Shown here: positions 32,820 to 42,057 of the stretch, in pieces | How positions within the stretch are numbered: the first letter of the stretch is position 1 | Layout: each line of letters starts with the position of its first letter | Source of the DNA: Mesorhizobium sp. M2D.F.Ca.ET.226.01.1.1 | Lineage (GTDB): Bacteria; Pseudomonadota; Alphaproteobacteria; Rhizobiales; Rhizobiaceae | Length of the DNA: 64,000 bases | Direction: 5' to 3' | NCBI RefSeq assembly: GCF_004022705.2 | Contig: NZ_RZOY02000018.1 | Coordinates: forward strand, 1-64,000 | Translations under genes and position numbers: made by a program | The notes under the pieces: generated by a model | Told to the model about the DNA's origin: nothing | The model's input: the letters and a program-made list of their open reading frames with translations, nothing else | The model's database searches: none

Positions 32820-33401
32820 CTACCTCTGATTCCACCGCCGGATGACCGGTTCCGTCAGGTCGTGTTCGTAACCGAGGACGCTGAGGCTCGCCGTGTCGAG
32901 GACGAAATGCTCGCCGCCTTGCGGCGGCAGGCCGACCCAGCGCGCCGCGAAGACGCGCAGGAAATGCGCGCTGGAAAAAATCAGCATATTGCCGGCAACG
33001 GCACGGAGTCCGGCGATGACGGTATCGGCCCTGGCGCCGACATCGGCGGCCATCTCGCCGCCCGGACAGCCGTCGCGAAACACGTTCCAGCCGGGCCGCT
33101 CGGCGAGGATTTCCTTGGTCGTCACGCCTTCATAGGCGCCATAATCCCATTCCTGCAGGTCCGGCTTCTTGACGGCGCGCTCGCCGAAGCCGGCGAGCCG
33201 GCAGGTGTCGAAGGCGCGCTGCGACGGGCTCGACCAGACCGCCTGAAAGGTCAGCCCCTTGAGCCGATCGGCCACGCCCCGCGCGGCCTCTTCGCCTCTC
33301 GCGGTCAGCGGGATGTCGGTGCGGCCGGTATGCCTGCCCGAGGCGCTCCACTCCGTCTCGCCATGGCGGACCAGGTAGATTTCGGGAAACGCACTGCTCA
33401 T
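32820..33401 (-). CDS. Histidine phosphatase family protein (phosphoglycerate mutase-like)
   Basis: A 193-residue member of the histidine phosphatase superfamily. The phospho-accepting His13 is in LVRHGETEWS; WSSPSQRAFDTC holds a conserved substrate-binding Arg, Glu in EWDYGAYEG acts as acid, and the second His is in FSSAHFLRV. Length fits small bacterial phosphatases of the CobC/GpmB type rather than a glycolytic mutase. Substrate unknown. Confidence 0.87.
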   Translation of the reverse strand: MSSAFPEIYLVRHGETEWSASGRHTGRTDIPLTARGEEAARGVADRLKGLTFQAVWSSPSQRAFDTCRLAGFGERAVKKPDLQEWDYGAYEGVTTKEILAERPGWNVFRDGCPGGEMAADVGARADTVIAGLRAVAGNMLIFSSAHFLRVFAARWVGLPPQGGEHFVLDTASLSVLGYEHDLTEPVIRRWNQR

Positions 33402-33478
33402 CGACGGCCCTCGAGGCTGAAAGTTGCACCGGTGGGAGAGCCGGCGGCGTCACCCTATTCGGCGGCCGGCAAAAAGAA

Positions 33479-33503
33479 CAGGCCGCGGCTAAACCGCGGC
33501 CTG
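33479..33503 (-). terminator. Intrinsic terminator of dctA
   Basis: Perfect 10-bp stem CAGGCCGCGG / CCGCGGCCTG with a five-base loop. Read on the minus strand it is followed by TTCTTTTT. It lies 34 bases beyond the dctA stop. The rest of 33402-33536 holds no gene. Confidence 0.85.
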
Positions 33504-33536
33504 CACAGGCTCGGGAGGGATGCCTGACGGTGCCTG

Positions 33537-34874
33537 TCACTCCGCGGGCAGCAGGCCGCCGGACAGCGCAAGGTCCGCCTCTTCCGACAGTTGGCCTGCC
33601 ATGGCAGCGGCGAACTTGGTCTGGTCGAGCTCGCCTTCCCAGCGCGCCACCACGATGGTCGCGACCGCGTTGCCTACGAAGTTGGTCAGCGCGCGGCACT
33701 CCGACATGAAGCGGTCGACACCGAGGATCAGCGCCATGCCGGCGACCGGAACGGTCGGCACGACCGAGAGCGTTGCGGCCAGCGTGATGAAGCCGGCGCC
33801 GGTGATGCCGGCGGCACCCTTGGAGCTCAGCATCGCGACAAGCAGGAGCAGGATCTGGTCGCCGAAGGTGAGCGGCGTGTCGGTCGCCTGGGCGATGAAC
33901 AGGGCGGCAAGCGTCATATAGATGTTGGTGCCGTCGAGGTTGAAGGAATAGCCGGTCGGGATGACCAGGCCGACCACCGAGCGGTTGCAGCCGGCGCGCT
34001 CCATCTTGGCCATCAGGCCGGGGAGCGCCGCCTCGGACGACGAGGTGCCGAGCACCAGCAGCAGCTCTTCCTTGATGTAGCGGATCAGCGCCAGGATGGA
34101 GAAGCCGTTGTACCATGCGACTGCGCCCAGCACGACCAGCACGAAGAGCAGCGACGTCAGATAGAAAGTGCCGATCAGGAAGGCCAGGTTGGCGATCGTG
34201 CCAATGCCGTATTTGCCGACGGTGAAGGCCATGGCGCCGAAAGCGCCGATGGGAGCTGCCTTCATCAGGATGGCGACGAGACGAAAGATCGGCGCGGTCA
34301 GCGCCTGCAGGAAATCGACCACCGGACGGCCACGCTCGCCGACGAGAGCCAGCGCCACGCCGAACAGCACCGAGAAGAACAGCACCTGCAGGATGTCGCC
34401 TTGCGCGAACGCGCCGGTGATGGTGTCGGGGATGATATTCATCAGGAAGCCGACGATGGTCGTATCATGCGCCTTCTCGGTGAAGGTTGCCACCTTCGAC
34501 GGATCGAGCGTCGCCGGGTTGATGTGCATGCCGGCGCCGGGCTGGATGACGTTCGACACAACGAGGCCGACGATCAGCGCCAGGGTCGAGAAGACCAGGA
34601 AGTAGATCATCGCCTTGCCGGCGACGCGGCCAACCTTGTGCAGGTCGGAAACGCCGGCAATGCCGGTCGCCACGGTGAGGAAGATCACCGGCGCGATGAC
34701 CATCTTGACCAGCTTGATGAAGGCGTCGCCAAGCGGCTTCAGCGAGGCGCCCAGATCGGGATAGAAATGTCCAAGCAGGATGCCGGCGGCGATCGCCACC
34801 AGGACCTGCACATAGAGATGCCGGTAAAAGGGAACCTTGCCGCGCGGTTCGGCGGCAGCGATTGCTGTCTGCAT
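33537..34874 (-). CDS. dctA: C4-dicarboxylate transport protein DctA
   Basis: A 445-residue inner-membrane symporter of the dicarboxylate/amino acid:cation family. It takes up succinate, fumarate and malate, the carbon source of nitrogen-fixing bacteroids. Conserved features include FIKLVKMVIAPVIFLTVATG, the serine-rich hairpin LGTSSSEAALPGLM and the family motif NLDGTNIYMTLAALF. The gene is divergent from dctBD and has a consensus sigma-54 promoter and DctD-type sites upstream. Confidence 0.96.
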   Translation of the reverse strand: MQTAIAAAEPRGKVPFYRHLYVQVLVAIAAGILLGHFYPDLGASLKPLGDAFIKLVKMVIAPVIFLTVATGIAGVSDLHKVGRVAGKAMIYFLVFSTLALIVGLVVSNVIQPGAGMHINPATLDPSKVATFTEKAHDTTIVGFLMNIIPDTITGAFAQGDILQVLFFSVLFGVALALVGERGRPVVDFLQALTAPIFRLVAILMKAAPIGAFGAMAFTVGKYGIGTIANLAFLIGTFYLTSLLFVLVVLGAVAWYNGFSILALIRYIKEELLLVLGTSSSEAALPGLMAKMERAGCNRSVVGLVIPTGYSFNLDGTNIYMTLAALFIAQATDTPLTFGDQILLLLVAMLSSKGAAGITGAGFITLAATLSVVPTVPVAGMALILGVDRFMSECRALTNFVGNAVATIVVARWEGELDQTKFAAAMAGQLSEEADLALSGGLLPAE

Positions 34875-34963
34875 GATATCCTCCGTTCGGCCCCCGATCG
34901 AGAACCCTCGACCTCCCAGGGGGCTGTTTGACCTCCACAGCCTCGCGGCTGCTGCAGATGTGT

Positions 34964-34980
34964 TTGCAATGGGCGTGCCA
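34964..34980 (-). promoter_or_regulatory. Sigma-54 (RpoN) promoter of dctA
   Basis: On the minus strand the sequence reads TGGCACG-CCCA-TTGCA, a full match to the -24/-12 consensus with the right four-base spacer. It lies about 90 bases upstream of the dctA ATG. Activation by DctD is expected. Confidence 0.93.
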
Positions 34981-35054
34981 GATTGCGCCCGGCGTTTCGC
35001 TTCGTTGATTTTGCTGGTTTTTTTGATTTTTCAGCGCGCACCCTGAACGGCATC

Positions 35055-35107
35055 CGTGCGGCAATCCGCATAGGCCGAATTGCGCTTTGTGCGAAATCAT
35101 GCACAAA
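35055..35107. promoter_or_regulatory. Two DctD-type upstream activator sites
   Basis: Inverted repeats CGTGCGG-CAAT-CCGCATA (35055-35072) and TTTGTGC...GCACAAA (35086-35107) resemble the known DctD site TGTGCGGAAATCCGCACA. They lie about 75-130 bases upstream of the dctA -24 element, as required for a sigma-54 enhancer. The second site ends seven bases before the dctB ATG at 35114, so DctD may also repress dctB. Confidence 0.75.
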
Positions 35108-35113
35108 TGCGGC

Positions 35114-36979
35114 ATGCTGCAACGCCCTGCCGCTGCCCTCGCCGCGACGCCCGAACTGCTTGCCGGACGGGCGCGGCGTGCCTGGTTGCTGTTCGCAACC
35201 GTGGCGCTGTCGATCATCGCGGCAGCGCTTTATGGCGCCGGGCTCTATGGCCGTTCGACCGAGATCGAGGCTCTGGCCACGCAAGGCCGCACGGACGCAA
35301 ATCTCAAAGTGGCGCTGCTGCGCGCCGTGCTGGAAAATCCGCGCGCGCTGCCGCTGCTCCTATCGGAGGATCAGCAGGTCAATGACGCGCTGACGCAGCG
35401 AAGCCCTGCCGCGATCGATGTCTTGAACCGCAAGCTCGAAGGGCTGGTCTCCGGCACCAAGGCCTCGGTGCTCTACGTCACCGGCACGGATGGCCTGGCA
35501 ATCGCCTCCAGCAATTGGCGCGAGCCGGTGAGCTTCGTCGGCAGCGATTACAGTTTCCGCGCCTATTTCTCGAATGCGATGCAGTCCGGCACCGCCGAAT
35601 ATTTCGCGCTCGGCAATGTCTCCAAACGCCCGGGCCTTTATATCTCGCGTCGCGTGGATGGCGTTTCGGGGCCGCTCGGCGTCGTCGTGGTCAAGATGGA
35701 GTTCGACCAGCTCGAGGCGGACTGGCATGAGGCGAACCGCCCGGCCTATGTCAGCGACGCGCATGGCGTGGTGCTGATCACCAGTGTGCCCTCCTGGCGT
35801 TTCCTGACGACGGAGCCGCTCAGCCGGCCGGTGCTTGCCGAGATCCGCGCCAGCCAGCAATTCGGCGACGCGCCACTGGTGCCCTTACCGATCACCAAGC
35901 CGGAAGCGCTTTCCGCCGATGTCGCGCTTGTCCATGCCATCACGCCAGGCGGCAGCGACGCGGAGTATCTGCGGCTTTCGACGGCTGTGCCCTCGACACC
36001 CTGGCGCCTCGACTATCTGGTTCCCGCGGAAGCACCGATCGCCGCGGCGCAGCGCGAGATGCGGCTTTTAGTGCTTGGCGTTCTCGTACCTCTCATCGCT
36101 TTGGCCGCCTATCTGTTGTGGCGCCGGCACTCCGGCCAGATGCAGATAGCGGCGGAACAGGCGGCGCGCACCGAGCTCGAGCGCCGCGTCGTCGAGCGTA
36201 CGCAGGATCTCAGCCTGGCGCGCGATCGGCTGCAGGCCGAGATCGCCGATCACCGAAGCACGGAGGCAAAGCTGCAGGTGATGCAGCAGGACCTGGTGCA
36301 GGCCAACCGCCTTGCCACCCTTGGCCAGGTCGCCGCCGGCGTCGCACATGAGATCAACCAGCCGGTGGCGACGATCCGCGCCTATGCCGACAATGCGCGT
36401 GTCTTCCTGGAGCGCAAGCAGAACTCGTCAGCCGAGGAGAATCTTGGCGCGATCGCGGCACTTACCGAGCGCATCGGCTCGATCACCGAGGAGCTGAAAG
36501 CCTTCGCCCGCAAGGGCCGCACCGCCGCCGAGCCGGTAGAATTGCGTAGCGTGATCGAGGGCGCCGTCGTGCTGCTCAGGAGCCGCTTCGCCGGCAGGCT
36601 GGACGCACTCGCCATCACGCTGCCGCCGCCGGCGCTGAAGGTGATGGGCAACCGGCTGCGCCTGGAACAGGTGCTGATCAATCTGTTCCAGAACGCGCTG
36701 GAGGCGCTCGAAGGCCGCGACGATGCGCGGGTCGAAGTCAGCGCCGCCGAAACGGCCGAAGACGTGGCGCTGGTCGTTTCCGACAACGGCGCGGGCATCC
36801 CGCCAGCTATTCTGAAGTCGCTTTTCACACCCTTCAACACATCCAAGGAGAAAGGCCTCGGCCTCGGCCTCGTCATCTCAAAGGACATCGTCGCCGACTA
36901 TGGCGGCCGCATTGAAGTTTCTAGCAGCGGCCAGGGCACACGCTTCACCATTCATCTGTCGAAAGCCGGCGCAGCATGA
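35114..36979 (+). CDS. dctB: C4-dicarboxylate sensor histidine kinase DctB
   Basis: A 621-residue sensor kinase. A first membrane helix (about 23-43), a periplasmic PAS-like double sensor (ASNWREPVSFVGSDYSFRAY split at about 132-152; SRRVDG), a second helix (about 318-336), a coiled-coil linker and the kinase core follow. His412 in GVAHEINQPVATIRAY is the phosphorylated residue. N and G boxes are NLFQNALEALEG, DNGAGI and GLGLGLVIS. The frame opens at a TTG (35087) inside the DctD site, and ATGs lie at 35099 and 35114; the last gives the usual N-terminus. It detects dicarboxylates with DctA and activates DctD. Confidence 0.94.
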   Translation: MLQRPAAALAATPELLAGRARRAWLLFATVALSIIAAALYGAGLYGRSTEIEALATQGRTDANLKVALLRAVLENPRALPLLLSEDQQVNDALTQRSPAAIDVLNRKLEGLVSGTKASVLYVTGTDGLAIASSNWREPVSFVGSDYSFRAYFSNAMQSGTAEYFALGNVSKRPGLYISRRVDGVSGPLGVVVVKMEFDQLEADWHEANRPAYVSDAHGVVLITSVPSWRFLTTEPLSRPVLAEIRASQQFGDAPLVPLPITKPEALSADVALVHAITPGGSDAEYLRLSTAVPSTPWRLDYLVPAEAPIAAAQREMRLLVLGVLVPLIALAAYLLWRRHSGQMQIAAEQAARTELERRVVERTQDLSLARDRLQAEIADHRSTEAKLQVMQQDLVQANRLATLGQVAAGVAHEINQPVATIRAYADNARVFLERKQNSSAEENLGAIAALTERIGSITEELKAFARKGRTAAEPVELRSVIEGAVVLLRSRFAGRLDALAITLPPPALKVMGNRLRLEQVLINLFQNALEALEGRDDARVEVSAAETAEDVALVVSDNGAGIPPAILKSLFTPFNTSKEKGLGLGLVISKDIVADYGGRIEVSSSGQGTRFTIHLSKAGAA

Positions 36980-38331
36980 GCAACGACGATCCCGCACCAG
37001 TGATCCTGATCGATGACGACAGCGACCTGCTCAAAGCGACAAGGCAGACGCTGGAGCTCGCCGGCTTTGCCGTGTCGGCCCACGCGGTGGCGAAGGAGGC
37101 GCTGGCGGCGCTGGACAAAAGTTTCGCCGGCGTGGTGGTGTCGGACATCCGCATGCCGGAGATCGACGGGCTGCAGCTTTTCGACCGCGTCTTGCAACTC
37201 GACCCCGATATCCCCGTCATCCTGGTCACGGGGCATGGCGATATCGCGATGGCCGTCAAGGCGATCAAGGACGGCGCCTACGACTTCATCACCAAGCCTT
37301 TCGCCGCTGAGCGGCTGGCGCAAAGCGTCGCCCGCGCCGCCGAGAAACGCCGGCTGGTAATGGAAAACCGCGCCTTGCGCGAGGCGGCCGAGCAGGCGCA
37401 GGAAGGGCTGCCGCTGATTGGCCAGACGCCGGCGATGGAGCGGCTGCGCCGCACGCTGCGGCAGATCGCCGACACCGATGTAGACGTGCTGGTGACCGGC
37501 GAGACCGGCTCGGGCAAGGAAGTGGTGGCCGGCCTGCTGCATCGCTGGAGCCGGCGCGCCAAGGGCAATTTCGTCGCGCTCAATTGCGGCACGCTGCCGG
37601 AGACGGTCATCGAAAGCGAACTGTTCGGCCATGAGGCGGGCGCCTTTACCGGCGCGCAGAAGAAGCGCGTCGGCCGCATCGAGCATTCGAGCGGCGGCAC
37701 GCTGTTCCTCGACGAGATCGAAAGCATGCCGGCCTCGACGCAGGTGCAGATGCTGCGCGTGCTCGAAATGCGCGAAGTGACCCCGCTCGGCACCAATGAG
37801 GTGCGGCCGGTCGACCTCAGGGTCGTCGCCGCGGCCAAGGTCGATCTCGGCGATGCGAGCCAGCGCGGCAATTTCCGCGAGGACCTCTATTACCGGCTCA
37901 ATGTCGTGACGCTTTCGATCCCGCCGCTGCGCGAAAGGCGGGACGACGTGCCTTTATTGTTTGGCTACTTCGCCGAGCGCGCGGCGGCTCGTTTCCGGCG
38001 CGCCGTGCCGGCGACATCAGGGGCGGTCCAGCGCCATCTCAGGGAGCATGACTGGCCGGGCAATGTGCGCGAGCTCGCCCATTTTGCCGAGCGCTTCGTG
38101 CTCGGACTGGAGGAGATTGCCGAAGCGCCTTCCCTCGCGGCAGCGCCAAACGACGCATCCGCGCCCTTGCCGGAACGGCTCGATCGCTACGAGGCCGAGA
38201 TCATCCGCGAGACACTTGGTCGCAATGACGGCGACGTCCGCCGCACCATCGAGGCGCTCGGCATTCCGCGCAAGACTTTCTACGACAAGCTGCAGCGGCA
38301 CGGCATCGTGCGCAGCGATTTTTCCAGATAG
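36976..38331 (+). CDS. dctD: C4-dicarboxylate response regulator DctD (sigma-54 activator)
   Basis: A 451-residue NtrC-family activator. Receiver domain with Asp57 (VVSDIRMPEIDG), AAA+ domain with Walker A GETGSGKE (175-182), sigma-54-contacting loop GAFTGA (222-227) and Walker B GTLFLDEI. A Fis-type helix-turn-helix closes the protein (GDVRRTIEALGIPRKTFYDK). It starts in an ATGA overlap with dctB and drives dctA transcription. Confidence 0.95.
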   Translation: MSNDDPAPVILIDDDSDLLKATRQTLELAGFAVSAHAVAKEALAALDKSFAGVVVSDIRMPEIDGLQLFDRVLQLDPDIPVILVTGHGDIAMAVKAIKDGAYDFITKPFAAERLAQSVARAAEKRRLVMENRALREAAEQAQEGLPLIGQTPAMERLRRTLRQIADTDVDVLVTGETGSGKEVVAGLLHRWSRRAKGNFVALNCGTLPETVIESELFGHEAGAFTGAQKKRVGRIEHSSGGTLFLDEIESMPASTQVQMLRVLEMREVTPLGTNEVRPVDLRVVAAAKVDLGDASQRGNFREDLYYRLNVVTLSIPPLRERRDDVPLLFGYFAERAAARFRRAVPATSGAVQRHLREHDWPGNVRELAHFAERFVLGLEEIAEAPSLAAAPNDASAPLPERLDRYEAEIIRETLGRNDGDVRRTIEALGIPRKTFYDKLQRHGIVRSDFSR

Positions 38332-38489
38332 ATCAAGGCCGTGGAACCTCTGCGCAGGGCTAAGCGTTTCGTCTTGCCGGAAACCGTGGCACGCTGGCAT
38401 CAGCCGGGCGGCGAACGCGTCGACGTGGCGCCGTTGCCGGGTTGCGCTTGGCAGGCGTTGATGATTTGTTGCCGCTCAGCGGAGAACGA

Positions 38490-38837
38490 ATGATGCGCGA
38501 ATCCCTCGGTCAAGACGAATACGGCTCGACCAACCCTTTCGACCCCGACGACCTGCCCAATCTCAATGCGATGGGGCCGGCGATGGGCAGCGGCAATGAT
38601 TTCGAGAAATACGCGGTGGCTGTCATCATCGTGTTCGGCGCGCTCATCATCGGCGGCCTGATGGCCGCTTCCATGTCCTTCGGCCACCGCAACGGCTTCC
38701 TGTTCGCGCTCGGCGGCGCCACGTCGGCCTGGATTTCCGGCAATGCGCTGCTGCTCGACCGGCCGCGCATCTACGCGCTGTTCGTCGCCATTGCCGCCGT
38801 CATGCTGATCGCCTCGACGATCACATTGGTGGTTTAA
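38490..38837 (+). CDS. Hypothetical small membrane protein
   Basis: A 115-residue protein with an acidic, proline-rich N-terminus (GSTNPFDPDDLPNLNAMGPA) and three hydrophobic stretches: VAVIIVFGALIIGGLMAASM, FLFALGGATSAWISGNALLL and IYALFVAIAAVMLIASTITL. The ATG at 38490 has GGAG upstream. Its stop codon overlaps the stop of the convergent ggt gene (shared TTAA). No family recognised. Confidence 0.7.
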   Translation: MMRESLGQDEYGSTNPFDPDDLPNLNAMGPAMGSGNDFEKYAVAVIIVFGALIIGGLMAASMSFGHRNGFLFALGGATSAWISGNALLLDRPRIYALFVAIAAVMLIASTITLVV

Positions 38838-40573
38838 TACCCCAGCGCCTCACCCGCAGCGGCGCGGCTGTCGATGGCGCCGTTGTAGCGCGCGCCGCCG
38901 CCCTTTTCGATCTCGCCGAGGCTCTTGCCGCCGACCAGGATGCCCGCCGCCTGGCCCCAGGTCTGGTCGCTGAGGTCGAGATGATAGCCCATGCCGGCAA
39001 GCAGCCTCTCGGTGTCCGGCGAAAGGCCGAACGGCTCGACATAGATCGTGTCCGGCAGCCATTGGTGATGGATGCGCGGCGCGTCGATTGCCTGCTGGAT
39101 GTTCATGCGGTGGTCGATGACGTTGACGATCGCCTCCAGGGTGATGGTGATGATGCGCGAGCCGCCCGGACTGCCGATGACCATGAACGGCTTGCCATCC
39201 CTGGTGACAATCGTCGGGCTCATCGAGGATAAGGGCGTCTTCTTCGGCTGGATGGCGTTGGCTTCGCCCTGGACCAGCCCGTAAAGGTTTGGTACGCCGG
39301 GCTTCTGGGTGAAATCGTCCATCTCGTTGTTGAGCAGGATGCCGGTGCCGTCGGCGACGACGCCGGCACCGAACGAGCCGTTCAGTGTATAAGTGACCGC
39401 CACCGCATTGCCGTCATTGTCGATGATCGAATAATGGGTGGTTTCCTTCGACTCGCCAAAACCCTTCGGCATCAGGTCCTTCGAGACGCCGGCGCGGAAC
39501 GGGTCGATCTTGTCGCGAATGTTCTTGGCATAGTTCTTGTCGAGCAGTTTTGAGACGGGATTGTCGACGAAATCCGGGTCGCCCAGCGCCGAATTGCGGT
39601 CGACATAGGCATGCCGCATGGCTTCCACCATGACATGGACCGTCTCTGCGGAACCCGAGCCGAGATAGGACAGCGGGTAGCCTTCGAGCACGTTGAGTAT
39701 TTCGCAGATGATGACGCCGCCCGAGCTTGGCGGCGGCGAGGAGATGATCTCGTAGCCGCGGTAGTCGCAGGTTACCGGCTTAAGCTCGCGCACCGCATAT
39801 TGCTCGAAATCGCCCTTGGCCAGGATACCGCCTTTCGCGCCGCTTGCCTTGACGATTTCATCGGCGATGGCGCCCTTATAGAAGGCGTCAGGCCCTTTCT
39901 CGGAAATGGCTGAGAGCGAGGCGGCGAGATCCGGCTGAACAAGCTTCTCGCCGATGCCGTAGGGCTTGCCGTCCTTTTTCAGGAAGATCGCGGCTGCCGC
40001 CGGATCCTTTGCCAGTCGGTCGGCGCTGCCGGCGAAAGAGGCGGCGTCGCCTTGGTTGAGCACGAAGCCGTCCCTGGCATAGGCGATCGCCGGCGCCATC
40101 AAATCCTGCCGCGACTGCGTGCCGTATTTCTCGCGCGCCATTTCGAAACCGGCGACCGAGCCCGGCACCCCGACCGCGAGATAGCCGTCGAGGCTGGCGC
40201 CCTTCATCGGATTGCCGTCCTTGTCGAGATACATGGTTTTCGTCGCGGCGAGCGGCGCGCGCTCGCGGAAATCGATGAAGGTCGTGCGGCCATCCTTCAT
40301 GCGCACAGTCATGAAGCCGCCGCCGCCGATATTACCGGCATTGGGGTAGACGACGGCGAGCGCGTAGCCGACGGCGACCGCGGCATCGACGGCGTTGCCG
40401 CCTTTCTTCAGCACGTCGACACCGACTTCGGTGGCGAGATGCTGGGCTGTCACCACCATGCCATGCTCGCCCTTGGCGGGAGCGGGCGATGCGGCGAAGA
40501 CGGCGGCGGACGGCGTGAGCGAGAGTGCGAGCGAAAGGGCGACGCCAATCAGCGTCCGGCGGGTCAAGGGCAT
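38834..40573 (-). CDS. ggt: Gamma-glutamyltransferase, periplasmic
   Basis: A 579-residue N-terminal nucleophile hydrolase that cleaves or transfers gamma-glutamyl groups, for example from glutathione. A signal peptide with two arginines (PLTRRTLIGVALSLALSLTP) may use the Tat or Sec route. Autocleavage is expected before Thr378 in KETTHYSII, which becomes the catalytic N-terminus of the small subunit. The phrase GGGGFMTVRMKDGR and the C-terminal GSPGGSRIITITLEAI match the family. The ATG at 40573 has AGGAGC upstream; the open frame to 40636 lacks support. Confidence 0.93.
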   Translation of the reverse strand: MPLTRRTLIGVALSLALSLTPSAAVFAASPAPAKGEHGMVVTAQHLATEVGVDVLKKGGNAVDAAVAVGYALAVVYPNAGNIGGGGFMTVRMKDGRTTFIDFRERAPLAATKTMYLDKDGNPMKGASLDGYLAVGVPGSVAGFEMAREKYGTQSRQDLMAPAIAYARDGFVLNQGDAASFAGSADRLAKDPAAAAIFLKKDGKPYGIGEKLVQPDLAASLSAISEKGPDAFYKGAIADEIVKASGAKGGILAKGDFEQYAVRELKPVTCDYRGYEIISSPPPSSGGVIICEILNVLEGYPLSYLGSGSAETVHVMVEAMRHAYVDRNSALGDPDFVDNPVSKLLDKNYAKNIRDKIDPFRAGVSKDLMPKGFGESKETTHYSIIDNDGNAVAVTYTLNGSFGAGVVADGTGILLNNEMDDFTQKPGVPNLYGLVQGEANAIQPKKTPLSSMSPTIVTRDGKPFMVIGSPGGSRIITITLEAIVNVIDHRMNIQQAIDAPRIHHQWLPDTIYVEPFGLSPDTERLLAGMGYHLDLSDQTWGQAAGILVGGKSLGEIEKGGGARYNGAIDSRAAAGEALGY

Positions 40574-40671
40574 GGCGGTGCTCCTAGCGTTGGGACGCTT
40601 AGGAAAGACCGTGCCGGCAGACCTGTCCACCGCCAATGGCGCTGGACCACATCAATGCGGATATCTGTCTG

Positions 40672-41964
40672 TCAAACAATCCCGCCGCCACCACCCGCAA
40701 CTGCCGGCCGTTCCGCCGCCACCTTGGCCCGGTAGCCGGCTTCGCGATAGGCCGCGACCGGATCGATGGCGCCGCCGGTCCTCAGCCGGGCCGTTGCGAG
40801 GATCGGCTCGACATCGGTGCGGTAGGCACTTTTCAACGTCTGCGTCGCCATCAGCGCGTCGTTGGCCTCCTGGAAACCTTCCAGCGCCTTGCGGTCGACC
40901 AGCAGCGCCTGCGCGTAGGCGCGCTGCACCTCGACCGCCGACAGCATCAGGCTTTCGATCGGATCCGTCACGTTGTGGCTCTGGTCGAGCATATGAGCGG
41001 GGTTGAAGCCTTTCGCCCCTGAAAGCTCGGCGTCGACCAGCTCGTTGAAGACCAGGAAGAGCCGGTAGGGGTCGATGGAGCCGGCATCGAGGTCGTCATC
41101 GCCATATTTCGAATCGTTGAAGTGAAACCCGCCGAGCTTGCCGAACTGGATCAGCCGCGACACGATCATCTCGATGTTGACGTTGGGCGCGTGATGCCCG
41201 AGATCGACCAGGCAGAAGGCCTTGTCGCCGAGCTCCCTGGCGATGATGTAGTTGGTGCCCCAGTCCTGCACGACGGTGGAATAGAAGGCCGGTTCATACA
41301 TCTTGTGCTCGGTGAACAGCCGCCAGTCGTCCGGCAGGCCGGCATAGATGTCGCGCATGGCGTCGAGATAACGCTCGAAGGCTTTGGCGAAATTGACCTG
41401 GCCGGGGAAGTTGGAGCCGTCGCCAATCCACACCGTCAGCGCCTTGGAGCCCAGCGTCTTGCCGATCTCGATGCATTCGAGATTGTGCTCGACCGCTTGG
41501 CGGCGCGTGCCGGCATCGGCATGGGAGAGCGAGCCGAATTTGTAGGAAAGCTTCTGGTCCTTCGCGTCGGAGAAGGTGTTGGAGTTCATCGCGTCGAAGC
41601 CGAGGCCGAAGCGCGAGGCCGCCTGCTTCAGCCGGTTCGGATCGGCCTTGTCCCAAGGGATGTGCAGCGAGACAGTGGGCGTCGCCTGCGTCAGCTGGCT
41701 GATGACAGCGCAGTCCTCGATCTTGTCGAAGATATCGCGCGGCTCGCCGGGACCGGGGAACCGGGCAAAGCGCGTGCCGCCGGTGCCGACGCCCCAGGAC
41801 GGGATCGCCACGCCGAATTTCTCGACCTTGTCGCGGATGGCATCGATGGCAATGCCGCGGCGGTCGAGGCGGTCGCCGAGCGAGGCGTAGTCGCGCTCGA
41901 GGTCGGCTTGGCGGGCGGCGTTATGCTTTTCGACAACGTTAGCCGAGATGATCGTTTCGGACAC
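40672..41964 (-). CDS. rhaI: L-rhamnose isomerase (rhizobial RhaI type)
   Basis: A 430-residue TIM-barrel sugar isomerase converting L-rhamnose to L-rhamnulose. Metal-binding and active-site phrases include VWIGDGSNFPGQ, FTEHKMYEPAFYSTVVQDW, DLGHHAPNVNIEMI and GGFHFNDSKYGDDDLDAGS. The GTG at 41964 was chosen because GGGAGGA precedes it; a TTG at 41979 lies inside that ribosome site. It follows rhaD on the minus strand, separated by a mosaic repeat. Confidence 0.92.
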   Translation of the reverse strand: MSETIISANVVEKHNAARQADLERDYASLGDRLDRRGIAIDAIRDKVEKFGVAIPSWGVGTGGTRFARFPGPGEPRDIFDKIEDCAVISQLTQATPTVSLHIPWDKADPNRLKQAASRFGLGFDAMNSNTFSDAKDQKLSYKFGSLSHADAGTRRQAVEHNLECIEIGKTLGSKALTVWIGDGSNFPGQVNFAKAFERYLDAMRDIYAGLPDDWRLFTEHKMYEPAFYSTVVQDWGTNYIIARELGDKAFCLVDLGHHAPNVNIEMIVSRLIQFGKLGGFHFNDSKYGDDDLDAGSIDPYRLFLVFNELVDAELSGAKGFNPAHMLDQSHNVTDPIESLMLSAVEVQRAYAQALLVDRKALEGFQEANDALMATQTLKSAYRTDVEPILATARLRTGGAIDPVAAYREAGYRAKVAAERPAVAGGGGGIV

Positions 41965-42000
41965 TGCAATTCCTCCCAAGAATGCGTTCGGCTGGCGCTG

Positions 42001-42051
42001 CCCCTCATCCGCCTGCCGTCACCTTCTCCCCGTATAGTGACGGGGAGAAGG
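42001..42051. repeat. Short RIME-like repeat between rhaD and rhaI
   Basis: A truncated mosaic element starting CCCCTCATCC and containing an 11-bp stem CCTTCTCCCCG / CGGGGAGAAGG (42022-42032 with 42041-42051). It lies seven bases after the rhaD stop and could act as a partial terminator or mRNA stabiliser between rhaD and rhaI. Confidence 0.75.
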
Positions 42052-42057
42052 AAAGGC

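Noticed and set aside
33130..34116. Long minus-strand frame overlapping the phosphatase and dctA
   Set aside because: Out-of-frame shadow of two assigned genes.
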